In this document: piece by piece, positions 12,930-24,549 of the stretch
Layout: every line of letters begins with the position of its first letter
Numbering within the stretch: position 1 is the first letter of the stretch
NCBI GenBank assembly: GCA_917880885.1
Contig: OU862933.1
Location: 7,425,452-7,489,451, forward strand
Direction of reading: 5' to 3'
From: Limnephilus marmoratus
Taxonomy: Eukaryota; Arthropoda; Insecta; Trichoptera; Limnephilidae
Length of the DNA: 64,000 nucleotides
Translations under genes and position numbers: made by a program
The notes under the pieces: generated by a model
What the model was told of the DNA's origin: nothing
Database searches by the model: none
What the model saw: only the letters and a program-made list of their open reading frames with translations

Positions 12930-13346
12930 TAAGGCCGGTTACAGTGCTCGACCGACGGTCGGTGCGTACGGTCGGTCCTGACGATACGCATGCGTACGGT
13001 CGGTCCTGACGATCGCATACCACCGACCGACCGTCGGTGCGTACCGTCAGCTCACGATTGACCAACAAGCTGACCGGACGTCGTACGCGAAATTAATTTA
13101 TTAATAGCTGCTTATTATCTTCGTAGACGTATTAGGAACAGAAGACGTAGATATCACGTACACCCGATCGTCGCCCAGAGAGTCTGCATGCGCACGCGCT
13201 CGACCGACGATTCTCGTACGTACTGCGTAGCGATATACGCATGCGTACGGTCGGTCCTGCACTGAACGATTTAGGAATTTTCATACAAATAACAAGCGCG
13301 ACCGACGTGCGCATCGACCGTCGGTCGAGCACTGTAACCGGCCTAA
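12930..13346. mobile_element. PIF/Harbinger-like MITE, CpG-rich, TAA target duplication
   Basis: The element begins GGCCGGTTACAGTGCTCGAC and ends with the inverted copy, closing in CACTGTAACCGGCC, at 12933-13343. TAA flanks it directly at 12930-12932 and 13344-13346. A 3-bp TWA duplication is typical of PIF/Harbinger. The interior is full of GGTCGGT and its complement ACCGACC around ACGCATGCGTACGGTCGGTCC, repeated at least three times, giving CpG density far above the flanks. Non-coding. Confidence 0.8.
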
Positions 13347-14399
13347 CTGTCCATACCTACTGGTTTTTAATGTTTTAACTTGAAAATAAAATTTAGATTA
13401 CATTTTTTAACACCCCAAAAACTAAAAACAAAAATACTTTTGGCCGTGAAAATCTAAAAACTTAGCCAAATAATTGTTGAGTTATATTTTGTATTTAAAT
13501 CGTGTATTTGTCGACTACAAAGTTTAATGTGTCTTTAATTCTAGTAAACATAGTCCAAAGTAATGGCCGACGTTAAAACAGTTCAAAAACGCTTATTTCG
13601 TCAAAGGTCGGTGGTTTGATAAAGTAATTTCATATAATTGATCAGTAAAACACTCCGAAATGCTGTGGTTTCCCATTCTTCAGACCGAAACTAAATAATT
13701 GTGTTTTTACAACCTACTCACACATTTTATAATTTTATGGTGCGCATGCATCACGCTTCAAGTTGTTATTTTTCACCTGAGGCTTATAATAATAAAAAAA
13801 AAACGATTTCAACATGAACATAAAAAATATAGTAAGTATTGAAAAATGTCACTAAAACCTTATTTTAGGAATCTACTTTATGATTTCATGAAAGTTGATC
13901 ACCCAATAGTTGGCTTCCCTGCATAATTATATTCAATATGATTTAGGGAAAATACGGTTTACCTACTAATGCCGAATAATAAACGTATAAAACATATTTA
14001 TATTCAAATGCATCACGGATAAAAATATTTCAGAATTAGTAGATTTCTTTGTTTTAACCACGTTTATTGTTTATAAAAACACGATGCGCACTTCCTCGTT
14101 TACTTATAGATAAAGTTTTAAGTAAGCCATGAGGAAGTGAGCATCGCTCACAAAACACATCTGTTTTTTATAAACAATTCAATACATTAATTTTGAATTA
14201 AAATGTTAGCACAAAAAAAGTTTTTGTGTTTGAAGAAAAAAACTATTAGTCCATATACTGTAAATACGACGTATAAGTACAATAAGTCGATACTGTTAAA
14301 AAAATTGTTGGATATCCATCCAACTCATTACTAAAGGTTTGTTTGAAGTTGATTTTAGGTTTGAAATTAGTAAATAATGCACAAAAAAATAAAATTTTA
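13347..14399. other. AT-rich stretch; one short family-D fragment
   Basis: At 13410-13460 a fragment reads CACCCCAAAAACTA...ACTTTTGGCCGTGAAAATCT, which is the 3' end of repeat family D in sense orientation. Otherwise I see nothing supportable. Confidence 0.5.
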
Positions 14400-15286
14400 T
14401 AATAAGGTCTCCAAGGTGCTGCGGTCGCGAGTAACAATTTTACTCGAGATCCGGGAAATCTGGCGTGTAGCCTGGTTTTTCTACGCCAAATCCCCACAAC
14501 ACTGCACTCTCTGCGACACTTAGTCTCGGCGTGGCAGCCGTTCGCGACGAAGCTTCCGCTCGCCGCACCCGCCAGGAAACAATTACGCTCTATAATATTG
14601 TTTTTGTGCGAAGAACAAAACTCCTGTAGAAATTCATTCTCAGCTACTTGAAGTGCACGGAAAACAGTGTATGAGTGCGAAAACGTACGCAAATGGTGCA
14701 AAAGCGTGTCGGACATGCCACGGCGGTTTCAGACGAAAAAATTGCCAAAGTGGATAAAACAATGATTGAAAATCGACGGGTGACGGTTCAGAAGCTTTGT
14801 GATACGATCTTGATGTCAGTAAGACCACTACTGTCAATATTTTGACAAAAAAATTGGGAGACCACAAAGTCTACCCAAGGTGGGTCCAAAAATGTTCATC
14901 AAAGATCACAAACAACAACGGGTTGAAGCAGCCCGCGGATTCCTTGAGTGCTACGACATCGATGGTGCGAGAATTCTTGAACTCAATTATGACTGGGGAC
15001 GAGACCCGGATACGCTACATGACCCCAGAGACAAAGGAACAATCCCAGTAGCATCATTCAGATTAGCCGAATCTAAGTATAAAAACAGAAATACAGAGCG
15101 TAAGTCACACCTGGCGGGTGCGGCGAGTGGAATCTCCATCGCGATTGGATGCCACTCCGAGACTAAGCGTCGTAGAGGGTTCAACGTGATAGGGATTTGA
15201 CAAAGGGAAGCCAGGCTACACGCCAGTGTTGCAGGATTGCGCGTAAAATCATTCCTGGCAACCGCAGCACCTTGGAGACCTTATTT
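14400..15286 (+). mobile_element. Decayed mariner transposase between ~200-bp inverted repeats
   Basis: 14400-14607 and 15076-15285 are inverted copies; shared blocks include AAGGTCTCCAAGGTGCTGCGG, CTGGCGTGTAGCCTGG, TTAGTCTCGG.GTGGCA and CTCGCCGCACCCGCCAGG. Between them, across frames, are mariner transposase pieces: DEKIAKVDKTMIENRRVTVQ, then PRWVQK, then EAARGFLE, and TGDETRIRYMTPETKEQ at about 14985-15045, which carries the first catalytic Asp of the DDD motif. Frameshifts and stops break it. Mariners usually have TIRs near 30 bp, so 200-bp repeats suggest a different carrier or a secondary inversion. Confidence 0.7.
14690..15058 (+). pseudogene. Mariner-family transposase fragment (broken)
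   Basis: The N-terminal helix-turn-helix region and the first part of the catalytic domain can be followed in two plus frames. The marker is TGDETRIRYMTPETKEQ, matching the mariner TGDE(T/S)W..Y..PE(T/S)K.Q block. At least one frameshift lies near 14880-14985, and the C-terminal half with the other two catalytic Asp residues is absent. It cannot make a working enzyme. Confidence 0.75.
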
Positions 15287-15639
15287 TACGGAAGCCCTCG
15301 TAATTATAATTTCCGAGGGCCAAATGCCGGCGTATTAACTGTCAGGTCGCCCTCTTCTATAAAATTATTCAATACAAAAAAAAAAACATGTAGGTAGTTA
15401 GTACTTAGGTATCTATATACCTACATACCATTCATTAAAAAACTTATTTAAACTTAGTAGCATATTGAAAAGAGATGCATTTTCAACACAATTATACGTT
15501 ATGCAACTAAAACTGAACAATGTAATAATTGCTACATTAAAAATATAAGCGATCGATTAAAAATTGTTGCAGTCCTTAAACATTTCCTTTGGATTACATC
15601 AAACCTTGATATATCATCGGTGCCAATAATTGTAACAAG

Positions 15640-15815
15640 CCCGCTTCGCAGGTTTTTGCTACTAGGCCCTGCGGGCGGCTTTTGGTACGGCTTCGCCCAG
15701 TTTGATTGTTGTTGGCCATTTTATGAATCCGATAGAAACTGATTCCAAAAATAGCCGGTTCCTTGGATCCACTGGGATCTAGTGACAGCTAGTCACCGGG
15801 ACGAAGTAACCTTTA
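15640..15815 (+). repeat. Dispersed repeat G, copy 1
   Basis: The sequence GCCCGCTTCGCAGGTTTTTG...CTAGTCACCGGGACGAAGTAACC matches 28262-28440 in inverse orientation (GGGCGAAGCCG...CAAAAACCTGCGGAGCCGG), and its second half matches 32803-32890. Non-coding. Confidence 0.65.
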
Positions 15816-16850
15816 TTTTTTCATTTATTTATTTATTTATATATATTGTTAGCATTACCGCATATACGGCCATTTGCTAAACCAAGCCTGGAAAGGACAC
15901 GCAATAAATAGGCCAACAGAACTAGCTCAGGAAGCCGGCGCAAGCAAGGTTCCTCTTAAAACCAAGGCGAGTGTTGTGGTTCGCTTGTGAATTCCTCCTC
16001 CTCCTTTCCTCACAATCTCCAGGTCTCTTTCCTTAATCAGAATACAGTTTTGCACGTAAAGGGTTTATTCATTTAGAAGGAGACAGGGTTTTACAATTGC
16101 CAGCCTCGGCAAACTACACATGGGTACTTGCTAGGACTAGTATTCTAACATGGCGGGGAACTTCTCTCTCTCAACTCTCCACACGTGTTAGTGAATTTAA
16201 ACGCGGGATGTAGCACACAAGAGGGGGCAAAGATTCATTTTACTCACAAAGCAGGAAATGAGGTAGTCGTCAGACAGGCTACTGGTGGGCTGGAGCCTTC
16301 TCGTGCACAATACACATTATAGAAACAATCACGAGTCTAGAGTCTCGGAGAGCGCCATAGCGCAATTACTTGGACACTGTTGTCGCGCCAGGGGCAAGCG
16401 GTTGAATAAATGCCGGGTGCCGATCGGCACTTGGGCCACGGACCTCCGCGTGCGGAGAGGGGGGCGGAGAGGGGGGCGGTGCGGCGAGCTGTGCACTGGG
16501 ACCCAATTCAATAACTTCTCGCAACAGGAATAAGGGACTCAATTCTTTATCTTTTGTAACGTAACAATATATACATTACAATAGAATACATTACAAAATG
16601 ATACTTTGTCTGTCCAACTGGGAAGGATTCCCGTTTCAGGACAGCCAAATTGCATATTTAGTTCATAATATAGCATATATATGGGTTAACAAAGGAATGG
16701 TTTCGCTCAAGATATCATAGGAATGAGATTCGGTCAAGACAACTTTTTTCAACAATAATAATTGCATTCGGAACGAAGGGATGGTTTCTTTCTACTAACC
16801 CCGCCGGGCAATGACGTAGATATGTAAACGCGTGGTATTATTATTATTGT
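15816..16850. other. Unassigned; GC-rich patch near 16.38-16.5 kb
   Basis: The patch holds two tandem AGAGGGGGGCGG units and a GCCGATCGGC palindrome (about 16,420-16,429), set in otherwise AT-rich DNA. Open frames on both strands here lack any recognised motif. It may be repeat-derived. Confidence 0.3.
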
Positions 16851-16915
16851 CTGACATAGGCCCTAAGGGAAATTATTTTCCTCAAGGCCTCCTGTGTGGA
16901 GTTAATGTAAAAAAA
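16851..16915 (+). repeat. 3' end fragment of SINE-like repeat C
   Basis: ACATAGGCCCTAAGGGAAAT...CCTCCTGTGTGGAG and a short A run match the conserved 3' end of repeat C, so the fragment is in sense orientation. Confidence 0.6.
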
Positions 16916-17561
16916 AATCACAACCGCCAGTCACAATAATAATCATAATATTAATCGACAATCTCTCCATGTCCGGAGATATTCACGAAATTACAAAACC
17001 AATAGTATTTACGCCTGCCAGGCGATGCTCCTCACGCTAGCTGTTAATGTAAGTGGCGCCACCATCTTTTGGCATTGTTTTAATTCGGTTCTATTATAAA
17101 AGTAGATTTGTATACAAACTCCGGATTCTTAAATTTCAACCGTACAGTCGGTAGGCTATTAATATCTACTGTTTGATGATGAGTTCCTTTAACAGACAAG
17201 CGTAAGGTCATATGGAACAAACTTACCCAAAACATTTTGTTATTTTTTGGCACTTTATTTGGTCTTCAGGTATCTCGACGATATATTTTTATTATTTAAC
17301 ATATTGCTGCGAATACGATACTGTGAGGAAGCTGCTCTTTATCAAGGCAATAAAAACATTTTAATTCCTCAGTAATTTGGTTCATTAGCGAAACGACTGG
17401 GCGAAGGACTAATTATGCAAATATACTAATGATAAAGAAATATTTAGTATTAGTGATAATTTTGACACGATCTGGTGATAAACAACATAATACCGAGCGC
17501 AGAGTACGTTTTAACAATCAAAATACTAAAAAACACCAAATTACTACGTTATATTTTTTTC

Positions 17562-17648
17562 GTGAATACCGCACAAGAGTCCTAATTGCTCCCAACCGTC
17601 TGCATCTGGAGCCAGTGAGAGTATGGCATTCCCAATTGGGGTACGTTG
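17562..17648 (-). repeat. SINE A copy, split by a hAT insertion (left part)
   Basis: The 3' part of SINE A on the minus strand (complement of GAATACCGCACAAGAGTCC ... CCCAATTGGGGTACGTTG). It continues at 19458 after the inserted hAT element, with GTACGTTG duplicated at the junction. Confidence 0.75.
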
Positions 17649-18044
17649 CAGGGCTGGGCAAAATACATGCTTTGCTGTAATTGAAATACAAATTACAAAA
17701 TACTTTTTCGCATGTATTTAAAATACGAAATACAAAATACTTTCAAGTCGTGTATTTGAAATACAAAATACAAAATACAGTATTTTAACCATTTTTTAAT
17801 ATCAAATACAAAATACAAATTACAAAATACAAAATACATTTGGTTTTGGTAGAACCTTTGGTTGCAATAAATTGTCGTAAGTGCCCATATCTAAGGATGC
17901 GTTTCCATAGAAGCAAAGCTGAGTAGAGTGAAAAAGAGACGTGCTAAAATTAACCAATCATATTGCTCAGAAGACACATCTCGTCTCCGCTCCACTTGTA
18001 AAGTTTTGGTGGTATAGGACTTAGGTGTTAAATTATAATAATTA

Positions 18045-18430
18045 TTATTATAATAACACTTGCTGGTTCCCGGCATGCGTTGCTGTGCCATATTCAAAGA
18101 AATAAATTGTTTCTCCCTGCATTTCCTTTTCCGTGTGTCCCCGTTCCCCTTCCGCATCCCCTTCCCCTCTTGCATTCCCCTTCCACCTTCCCTGCCTACC
18201 CTCTCCCCTCTCCCCTCTCCCGCTCCCCAATCCCACCAACCCCCCTCCCGCGTTCCATATATTTAGTCCCAGTACATTCAGTTTTCAAACAACTCACGTG
18301 CCGCTATTACAATTTTTATATTCAAATTTTCATTTTTCACTTATTACAAATATTTATTTTTCTATATTATAAGAACAATCAATCAAATCTGGTAGGTACC
18401 GAACATAGGTACCTATTTAAAATATCTATA
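18045..18430 (+). repeat. Dispersed repeat B, copy 1 (C-rich core)
   Basis: It begins near CGGCATGCGTTGCTGTGCC, has a C/T-rich core of CCCCTTCC-type words, then CAGTACATTCAGTTTTCAAA and ACATAGGTACCTATTTAAAA. The same order occurs at 55.86-56.18 kb, and the latter half at 60.44-60.75 kb. The open frames of 79-134 codons here read low-complexity Ser/Pro/Leu and are not credible genes. Confidence 0.7.
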
Positions 18431-18970
18431 ATTTTAAAAATCCGTCGACAATTCTTTTGTTACAAAAAAACAGCTGCCTGCTAAATTCAATTTCATCAAA
18501 CGCGCGAACTGTCAAACGTGCGAAGTTAAAATAGTCATTAAGTTTTCTGAAATAATCCAATTTTCTGCGTAATTTTCTTAATTTTTCTTTCCGTAAGAAC
18601 CTTCTACAAAGTATTAGAAAACTTAAAAAAAATAAATGAAATTGATAAAGTAATTCTGAAGTTAAGGCGCGACCAAGTGAAACAAGGATTCATTTTTATA
18701 TATAAATGGATGACATTTGTATAGCGCAGTTATGTGTTATTTCACTTCAAGTGCGCTCTAGCGTAATTAACTTAAAAATAATCTAGTATTCAGTCAAATT
18801 ATTCCTATAGTGCTTGATCTAATACTATGATACAAAAATGTACAATACAAAGCAATGAGAAGTATAATATAATATGATACAAAATGTATGATAACAGTGC
18901 TATTGTAGCAAAGACAATAATAATAACTAGCATGACGTAAAAAAATGTAGAGTACATTATAAAGCAATGA

Positions 18971-19140
18971 TAAGGGGGCAAACATTAATTACGTGAGCAG
19001 TTTTTTTTCCAAACTAGACCCCCCCGCCCCTTGGTGAGATATATTTGGGCCACTTCGTTTATTCTTTTCAAGTAACGTGAGATTTTGCTGAACCCCCCTC
19101 CCCCCTTTTTGAGCTCACGTAATTAATGTATGCCCCCTAA
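18971..19140. mobile_element. Small MITE with 26-bp TIRs, TAA flanks
   Basis: Ends GGGGGCAAACATTAATTACG and its inverted partner CGTAATTAATGTATGCCCCC are flanked by TAA at 18971-18973 and 19138-19140. It is nested inside the hAT element, so it inserted later or was captured. Confidence 0.75.
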
Positions 19141-19457
19141 GAGAACTACAAATAATCATTAGTAAGAGTGCTATAGCAAAGGACAATAGTACAGGATTCT
19201 AGCGTTTTTAGTCTATGTATTATCCATGTGTGTTTATTTTTCATTATTATTATTAAGATCGCTAAATGTATTTGAAAATGTATTTTGAAGCCATAAGTAT
19301 TTGAAATACAAATTACAAAATACCTCAGCAGCAGGTAATTGAAATACCAATTACAAAATACATTTTTAAGAAGTAATTGAAATACAAATACAAAATACGT
19401 ATTTGTATTTCAAATACGTATTTCAATTACAAGTATTTCAAATACTGCCCAGCCCTG

Positions 19458-19562
19458 GTACGTTGTAAGATTTAGGGTAGTAGGGAAGGGAATGAAATGG
19501 GGCGGAGGAAGGTGGGGATGTTCCTGGGTATTCAGATCTGGTCACCAAACATCTATAATAAA
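19458..19562 (-). repeat. SINE A copy, split by a hAT insertion (right part)
   Basis: It resumes GTACGTTGTAAGATTTAGGG and continues to CAGATCTGGTCACCAAACA, the same body block as intact SINE A copies. The tRNA-like head is missing, so this copy was already 5'-truncated. Confidence 0.7.
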
Positions 19563-19679
19563 ACTAATCTGAACTGATTTCTTACTAAAACGTATCTAAA
19601 TAGTGTAAGGTACTCTCAGTATGGCAGTACAAAAAAAATCTATCGGTATCATATTTTTTTTCCCAATCTCCTATCAACA

Positions 19680-20345
19680 GGCCACTCGCATCATATTATA
19701 AAAAAAAAATTCCGTCTTAGACAAATATTCTAAGACATTTTTTTTTTTAATATGACGGGACATAATTTTATGGGTGCGAAAAAACGATAATTACATAGCC
19801 GAAAATCATTTAAAAAAAGAACGTTTAGGAACCAAAGAACGAGGCATACCAAAAATATTATATCTCATAAATATTTTTTTCCTTGATCACATCTTATTGA
19901 TCATAAATCATTATAATGTTCAACGTCTATATTACAAAATCCAATGTAATATACTTGTACTTGTAAATTTGATTTTGTTAAAATCATCACCATTACCATC
20001 ATACCTCTAAAACACGTACAGACAGCATAAAATATACGGGGTTCTCTTCATAACATCTGTCAAAAAGTCAAACCAAATGATAAGTTCGCAGAGAACTAAC
20101 AATAAATCTAGTGAACGTTGAATGTCAAATTTAAAAATTCGCCTGAAATTTAAGTGTTGCCATATAAAAAAAAATAAATCAGTGTGGAATTTTACAAAAT
20201 TAATAGGAACATTTAAGGAGACGGGAAATTTTCTTGTAGTGACGTCACGAATGTCACGATCTCATATAATGGATTTATTTATTTAAAAAAAAACATAACT
20301 GTACATTTCTAAAAAATGTTACTAACATTTTCGTAAACTTTAAAG
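19680..20345 (+). repeat. Dispersed repeat F, copy 1 (empty site for a SINE)
   Basis: This stretch is the inverse of 37.72-38.80 kb across about 600 bp; shared blocks include AACCAAATGATAAGTTCGCA, ACGAGGCATACCAAAAATAT and GACGGGAAATTTTC/GTGACGTCAC. Copy 2 holds a SINE that copy 1 lacks. AGGCCACTCGCAT at the left here and AGGCCACTTGCAT at the matching far end of copy 2 may be terminal inverted repeats of the same element. Short ORFs on it are not conserved. Confidence 0.75.
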
Positions 20346-21828
20346 GTAAACATTTTTCAAATGCTGGAAAGAAATAAAAAAAATCGAAAACGTTCACAAA
20401 TAGATTTATATATTTTGTGGACGAAATTTCCCAGACCATGGTTTCGTTCTATTCTGCTAGGTATACCTAATCTAATTTGAATAGTTAAACCACCAATCAA
20501 AACCACAAGGGCTTTCATTTCTAAAATTTGAAGAAGGTTCACATAATGTATCAAGAGATATAATTATTTTAATTCTTTAGTGGGTGGTTGGCACGGCGCC
20601 AGATGTATTACAATTTCTCTCGGATTGTGATTTGCGATGGTATCGGATGGACTTAAAAAACATAGATGGTATCCAATGCGTGTAATGTATGTGTTTAATT
20701 TTGATGTTCCACGAAGGTGCCTCTCATTAAAGATTCACTAAAATACAACAGGTGGATTATGTGTGAGGCCAAGCGTTCACATAACACTTATTATCCCCCA
20801 AATTATAAGCATTGCGGTTCTACGGAGAAAGTGGAAAAATGCATTATGATTCTTTGCTCGATAAATTTTATTGAAATAATTGTAGGGTTGTTGTGATACA
20901 TCGTGGGTATCTTAAAAATAATAGGTTAAAAGGGAGTCATTTGAGTTTTATTATTAGAAGCGCGTGAACAGTATGATAATCTGATAACCGCATTGATTTA
21001 TTTGGATATTCTAAACATATTCATATGTAAAAGCATTCAAATCGGATTTTCGTAGGTTTTTGATAACGTTTCATACAACAATTTAAACATCTTTAAAAAA
21101 ATATGTACCTATTTGAAACCAAATGATAATTTGGCCAATACACTGGTTTAGCGAGAGCAGCCTTCATCGGTATAAGAGATTATTGTTTTATGTGATTATA
21201 CCGCGAAAAAGGCATAAATCAACCTGGTGAGATTATGAGATACATAATTTGTGGAACGTTGTTGATTGAATGCAGATGAGGAGATGAGAGAGAGAGTAAG
21301 GTTTGTAAGTGTCTGGCTATTGGCTGAATTACTCACTCAATATTGCTAATGTAACGTTTTGCTTCTCAATTATTGTCTTTCACAATGGCAATATTAAGAT
21401 TTATATTAAGATTTCCTACCAATCTGGAGATACTTCGTTATACTTCCAAGAATTATGGAAGTACTGCAAAATAACGTTCATTCAAAGGAGAAATTAAATT
21501 AAGCACAACCTGTGATAAATGCTTTTAATCAATTTCATACCCAATACCTAATTTGGAACCAGTCCAACCTCAACCTCACGGCACAGGTAACTTTAATTAC
21601 GTTTAAAGCATATAAAATTGTAATAATTTCACCGTTATTGATACTGTAAATTAAACAAGTATGTAACGTAGTTAAATAATTTACAACCTGCGAATCAATT
21701 TGATGGATGAATAATGCATAGCGAGCCTTGTAAAGAGTTTCCCTTGGAATTCCAAGCAAGGAAGCAGTAAATTCAACACGAAGTGTAAATTAGGTAGGAG
21801 AGATATGATATTTTATAGTTTCTAACAT
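20346..21828. other. No recognisable feature
   Basis: AT-rich sequence with short unrecognised open frames only. Confidence 0.4.
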
Positions 21829-22680
21829 TCTCGGATCCAACTACAGGCCAAACGTTCTTTCATCGACCCTTAGTAAACTTTATGAAAAATTAATTAAAAA
21901 CCGGTTAGAATTTTTTGACGAGATTAAGCTTCTCTCTCCACCTCTGTATTGATTTAGAAAAAAATCTCCTCATGATAAGCTTTCCATCATCAGCACCGAT
22001 ATTAATCTAACCATTTCTAACCAGGAAGTATGTCTTGCAGTCTTTATAGATATAGAAGGCATCATTCAGAATGTTTCCATCCTAATCTTGAAATAAACTT
22101 ATATTTCTGGACATGTTGCCATCGTGGGTAACGATATTGCGAAATCCTTGGCAAAACAAGAAGCATCCAACCCTATTGTTACCCTCGTAAAGCACATTCC
22201 CCTATCTGACATTATTTCATCCTCATAGAGATCTCGCAAAGTCTGGTAAGAGTTTTGGTACATTACTAGTCAATCCAAGGGAGCCTGCTATGCATCAATA
22301 CAAAGGACTATCCCATCAAAACCGCATTATTAACTATACCCCCATTTAAAAAAAAAGAAATTTCCTCACTTATTCGAATGAGAATTTAACATTGTTTTCG
22401 TTCCTTCTCACTTTTTAAAATTCACGTAATTGATTCCTTAGATTGTACAGTCTGTGGTCTAGAAGAGGGAACTTTAAATCACATATTTTTTATTGTCCCT
22501 CACTAAACAAATATTCGCTCTTTCATCAAGTCATCTAAAATTGCCTCCCGTCCATTCAACATCTCATATCTTCTATGTCTGAACTCGACTCCAATCTTCC
22601 ATAAAATTTAGAAATTAGCTTGTAAATAAAACTAATAAAATTCACCTTCCTTCTCTTCACAAATTGAAATGATGGCTTAG
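21829..22680 (+). pseudogene. I/R1-type LINE remnant (RT, RNase H and Cys-His pieces)
   Basis: Near 21840 the plus strand reads YRPNVLSSTLSKLYEKLIKN, the usual RP(I/V).LL..L.KLFE start of a LINE reverse transcriptase. At 22095-22165 follows SGHVAIVGNDIAKSLAKQEA, an RNase H C-terminal block (GH.GI.GNE.AD.LAK). Near 22443-22505 is CTVCGLEEGTLNHIFF, a Cys-His end motif of I/R1/jockey-type ORF2. The YxDD region is deleted between the first two blocks, and stops interrupt all frames. The presence of RNase H points to the I/R1 group rather than RTE or CR1. Confidence 0.75.
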
Positions 22681-22750
22681 GACACACTACTTGAAGGGCG
22701 AAAGCCAGGAACATTTAAGAAAAAAAAACTTTCACACGCCAAACCATCGC

Positions 22751-24155
22751 CTCTCTACTAGCGATGTGTCAGTTCAGCTGGAATGGGCTCATGTGATCCG
22801 CTCCTTTGCGGGAAGCGGTTCCTACTCCCACTCCTTTTTCAAATCGACTACTCCCAGAGAACCCGGCCCAGTCCCAGTACTCTCCGCATCCAAATAAATC
22901 CGGCGGTAATCCGGCGGTCCGAGCAACTCAACGCCGAAGCGCGAAAACCGCACTCGAATACGAGTCCCGGGTTCCTTTAAACCCAAGCGCCTTGTTCCAA
23001 GCTTTTTTTTTTTTTTTTTACAATGAATACCGCACAAGAATCTCAACTGCTCCCGTCTGGAGCCAGTGAGACTATGGCATCCCCAATTGGGGTATGTTGT
23101 GAGGCTGAAGGTAGTGGGGAGGGAAGGAGGTAGGGAAGAGGAAGGTTGGAAAGTACCTGGCTATTCAGATCTGGTCACCAAACACGGCTAAAGCCATTTT
23201 CAAGCAACGTTTCAATTCTGAATGGTGGTCTTACACCAGGGCGATACTGATAGTATCTTCCACTCTGGAACATGCCGCAAATATACTATATATTATTTTA
23301 AATGAATTAATTGTGAAATAACACAAATTAATCAAATAAAATTTATTTGCGCATGCCGGGTTTGAACCCGCGACCTCCGGACTGTGAGTCAAGAGTCTTA
23401 CCCACTGGACTACGGAGGCTACGTGAATCGCGACACAATCCATTCATTTCGCCCACTCCCGGACTCGCGCGAACGCCGCGAACTACTACATTCCTGACTC
23501 ACCCCGTGGCCGCCGCGCCGGCTTGCTCCGCGATCCACGGTCCGGCGTCACTCACCATTCCACTCATGAGTCGCGGGTCTCGGTGAGTTCCCGACACTCC
23601 CCGCTACCCGCGGCCGGCCAACTATGACACTTCCCCTTGAGTCACGTCACGAGCTGGGCGTTGGGCGTTCATTCGATCGCTGTTCGTTGATCGACACACA
23701 CGTGCGTGACCCCTTCGGCTAGGCACGGAGTAGTTTTTAATTAGAGCGTCTTATCTGGTATCGTTAATCAACGGGTGACGTGCATTATAAAATAATAGTT
23801 TATAGTAAAGCATTACAGCTTATTAATTTACTTATTTAAATTCTCAATAAAAGACCGTGCAGTGTAGATACATTGAATGTACCTACATTGCACGGGTGAC
23901 GGGTCCTTGTTCTCGTACGGGTCTTGTCCGACTCCGGGGTTCTGAGTTCTCGTGTGGGTTCTACGAGTAGGTCCTGGTTCCGAGTTCTTTGAACCCGTGC
24001 GTCCCGTTTCGGTGCGCCGCAACAATACCCAGTGCCCAGTCCGCACCTAAGAACTCGGACCCGGGACCTGCTCCTAGAACTCGTGTACTTTTAAAAGGAA
24101 GCAAGTCTCGGAGGCTTCCGGAAAAATGCAGAACTTACCCACCTCTACTCTCTAC
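22751..24155. mobile_element. 1.4-kb CpG-rich hAT-type element containing a SINE
   Basis: CTCTCTAC is duplicated at 22751-22758 and 24148-24155. The element (22759-24147) starts TAGCGATGTGTCAGTTC and ends GAACTTACCCACCTCTA; the two ends are imperfect inverted repeats with 13 of 17 positions matching. The 8-bp duplication points to hAT. Its own sequence (22.76-23.0, 23.42-23.75 and 23.88-24.14 kb) is GC/CpG-rich, unlike the surroundings. A SINE A copy sits inside at 23.0-23.42 kb. No intact transposase ORF was seen. Confidence 0.75.
23003..23418 (-). repeat. SINE A, full-length copy with tRNA-like head
   Basis: The minus strand starts with a tRNA-like head: A-box-like TAGTCCAGTGG, B-box-like GGTTCAAACCC. 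A 300-bp body follows, with TTATTTGATTAATTTGTG, GCCCTGGTGTAAGACCACCA, CCATAGTCTCACTGGCTCC, ending GCGGTATTCATTGTA and an A run (T run 23003-23019 on plus). RNA polymerase III promoter boxes plus a poly(A) tail make it a tRNA-derived SINE. It lies inside a hAT element. The tRNA-like head is SINE-associated, so I do not call a tRNA gene. Confidence 0.85.
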
Positions 24156-24549
24156 GCAAAGATGAAACTCTATATTGCTCTATTATACATACATAAAACA
24201 TCCACGTTTCTTTTTCATAATAATACCATGGTTCTAGTGACCAAATTGAACATCACATGACGCTAATAATATTTTTCTTATCGAATAATTGACAATTTTG
24301 ACACATTTTGGGTTGTGCCATATTTTTTTAACGCCATAAAAATGTATATTTGAAATAGCTCACGATGGAAATAACAAGCTAAAAATAGTTGCCTTACCTA
24401 TAAATTTCATTTTAATCGAACATCTGAAAATGTTAAAAACCCTCTATTTAAGTGTTTATGGTGAATAAACACACATAATTTTTTACTGAATAATTAAAAT
24501 TCGGAATTGGATCACACTGTGCAAACAACTGTTGTCCCAACTGAAACTA

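Larger units (their letters stand above)
17641..19465. mobile_element. 1.8-kb non-autonomous hAT element inserted in a SINE
   Basis: GTACGTTG is duplicated at 17641-17648 and 19458-19465. The element (17649-19457) starts CAGGGCTGGGCAAAATAC and ends TACTGCCCAGCCCTG. Both subterminal regions are packed with AAATACAAAATAC / AAATACAAATTAC repeats (17680-17840 and 19270-19440), in inverted orientation relative to each other, as expected for transposase-binding sites. It carries two further repeats: family B at about 18045-18430 and a small TAA-flanked MITE at 18974-19137. No transposase is encoded. Confidence 0.85.

Noticed and set aside
18080..18484. 134-codon frame with proline/leucine-rich protein
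   Set aside because: It reads the C-rich core of dispersed repeat B; the frame is not kept in the copy at 55.9 kb.
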